The notes beneath the pieces are model-generated. The model saw only the letters and a list, made by a program, of their open reading frames with translations, was not told the origin of the DNA and did no database searches. Source: Lachnospiraceae bacterium (GTDB lineage: Bacteria > Bacillota > Clostridia > Lachnospirales > Lachnospiraceae). From it: a stretch of 6,703 nucleotides of DNA. How positions within the stretch are numbered: position 1 is the stretch's first letter; the number at the start of each line of letters is the position of its first letter. Shown one piece after another: positions 6,372 to 6,703 of this stretch. The stretch spans positions 1 through 6,703 of the forward strand of contig JAAVAF010000088.1 in NCBI GenBank assembly GCA_014804225.1, written 5' to 3'. Both the position numbers and the translations under genes were made by a program.

Positions 6372-6703
6372 ATGGAACTCGAATTTGATGTAAAAGTAAC
6401 TTCATCAGCACTTTATGACTATTTGCTGTACCATACTTATACGGGGCTTTCCGGTATGCTTGGGACATTGGTAGGCGTATTTCTTATTATCGCGTTTGTG
6501 TCAACGCGTTATTTTATCTACTTGATTGCGGGTGTGGTGCTGATTGCTTATATGCCGTGTTCGCTTTTTTTGAAAGCAAAACAACAGGTGGTCAACAACC
6601 CTGTTTTTAAAGAACCGCTTCATTATAAGATGACAGACGAGGGAGTAAGTGTTTCACAAGGGGAAAGTGAGGAAATGCAGAGTTGGGAAAGCTGTGTCAA
6701 GGC
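6372..6703 (+). CDS. YcxB-like membrane protein, 3' end outside the window
   Basis: An open frame from the ATG at 6372 runs 110 codons to the window edge without a stop, so the C-terminus is missing. It starts MELEFDVKVTSSALYDYLLYH, then has two adjacent hydrophobic segments at about 27-44 and 47-65 with only STR between them, then a soluble part. In that part HYKMTDEGVSVSQGESEEMQSW (84-105) follows the pattern of a beta-rich domain with the phrase 'y-x-(I/M)-T-x-E-G-(I/V)' and a later S-W. This layout of short N-terminal strand, membrane hairpin and 'T-x-E-G ... W' domain resembles the YcxB-like family (PF14317), whose function is not established. It has its own promoter and ribosome binding site, so it is probably transcribed apart from truA. 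The family call is from pattern recognition only. Confidence 0.7.
   Translation, partial: MELEFDVKVTSSALYDYLLYHTYTGLSGMLGTLVGVFLIIAFVSTRYFIYLIAGVVLIAYMPCSLFLKAKQQVVNNPVFKEPLHYKMTDEGVSVSQGESEEMQSWESCVK

Noticed and set aside
1..6703. Mobile element, CRISPR array, tRNA, defence or secretion system
   Set aside because: Nearly all of the window is filled by six conserved genes on one strand, and the gaps (at most about 95 bases) show no repeat array, transposase, integrase or tRNA-like fold.

Overview
This window is a run of six genes, all on the + strand, from a low-to-moderate GC Gram-positive bacterium. The order clpX - lon - engB, the purine-rich Shine-Dalgarno sites, tight gene packing and the protein sequences point to a member of the Clostridia, most likely Lachnospiraceae or a relative. 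That placement is an inference from gene order and protein style; no database was searched. The window looks like core chromosome. I see no insertion sequence, phage gene, CRISPR array, tRNA or rRNA.

Layout. (1) 16-1287 is clpX, the ATPase that unfolds substrates for the ClpP protease; clpP would be expected just upstream of the window. (2) 1300-1331 is a probable intrinsic terminator. (3) 1382-3742 is lon, a full-length LonA protease with all catalytic residues. (4) 3717-4316 is engB (ysxC/yihA), a GTPase for 50S ribosome assembly, whose start lies inside the end of lon. (5) 4316-4368 holds two consecutive inverted repeats without the T-run of a terminator. (6) 4395-5561 is a multi-pass membrane protein of the AI-2E/PerM family, resembling the sporulation protein YtvI. 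(7) 5566-6306 is truA, a tRNA pseudouridine synthase that starts 4 bases after the membrane gene. (8) 6311-6338 is a good-looking SigA promoter driving (9) 6372 onward, the 5' part of a YcxB-like membrane protein cut by the window edge.

Functionally, clpX and lon are two ATP-dependent protein-degradation machines, engB and truA serve ribosome and tRNA maturation, and the last complete membrane gene may belong to sporulation. Transcription units inferred from sequence: clpX ending at the hairpin, perhaps with read-through; lon-engB coupled; the membrane gene with truA as a tight pair, either continuing from engB or separately controlled; and the YcxB-like gene from its own promoter. No novel system is evident. 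The most notable unexplained feature is the paired hairpins between engB and the membrane protein gene.
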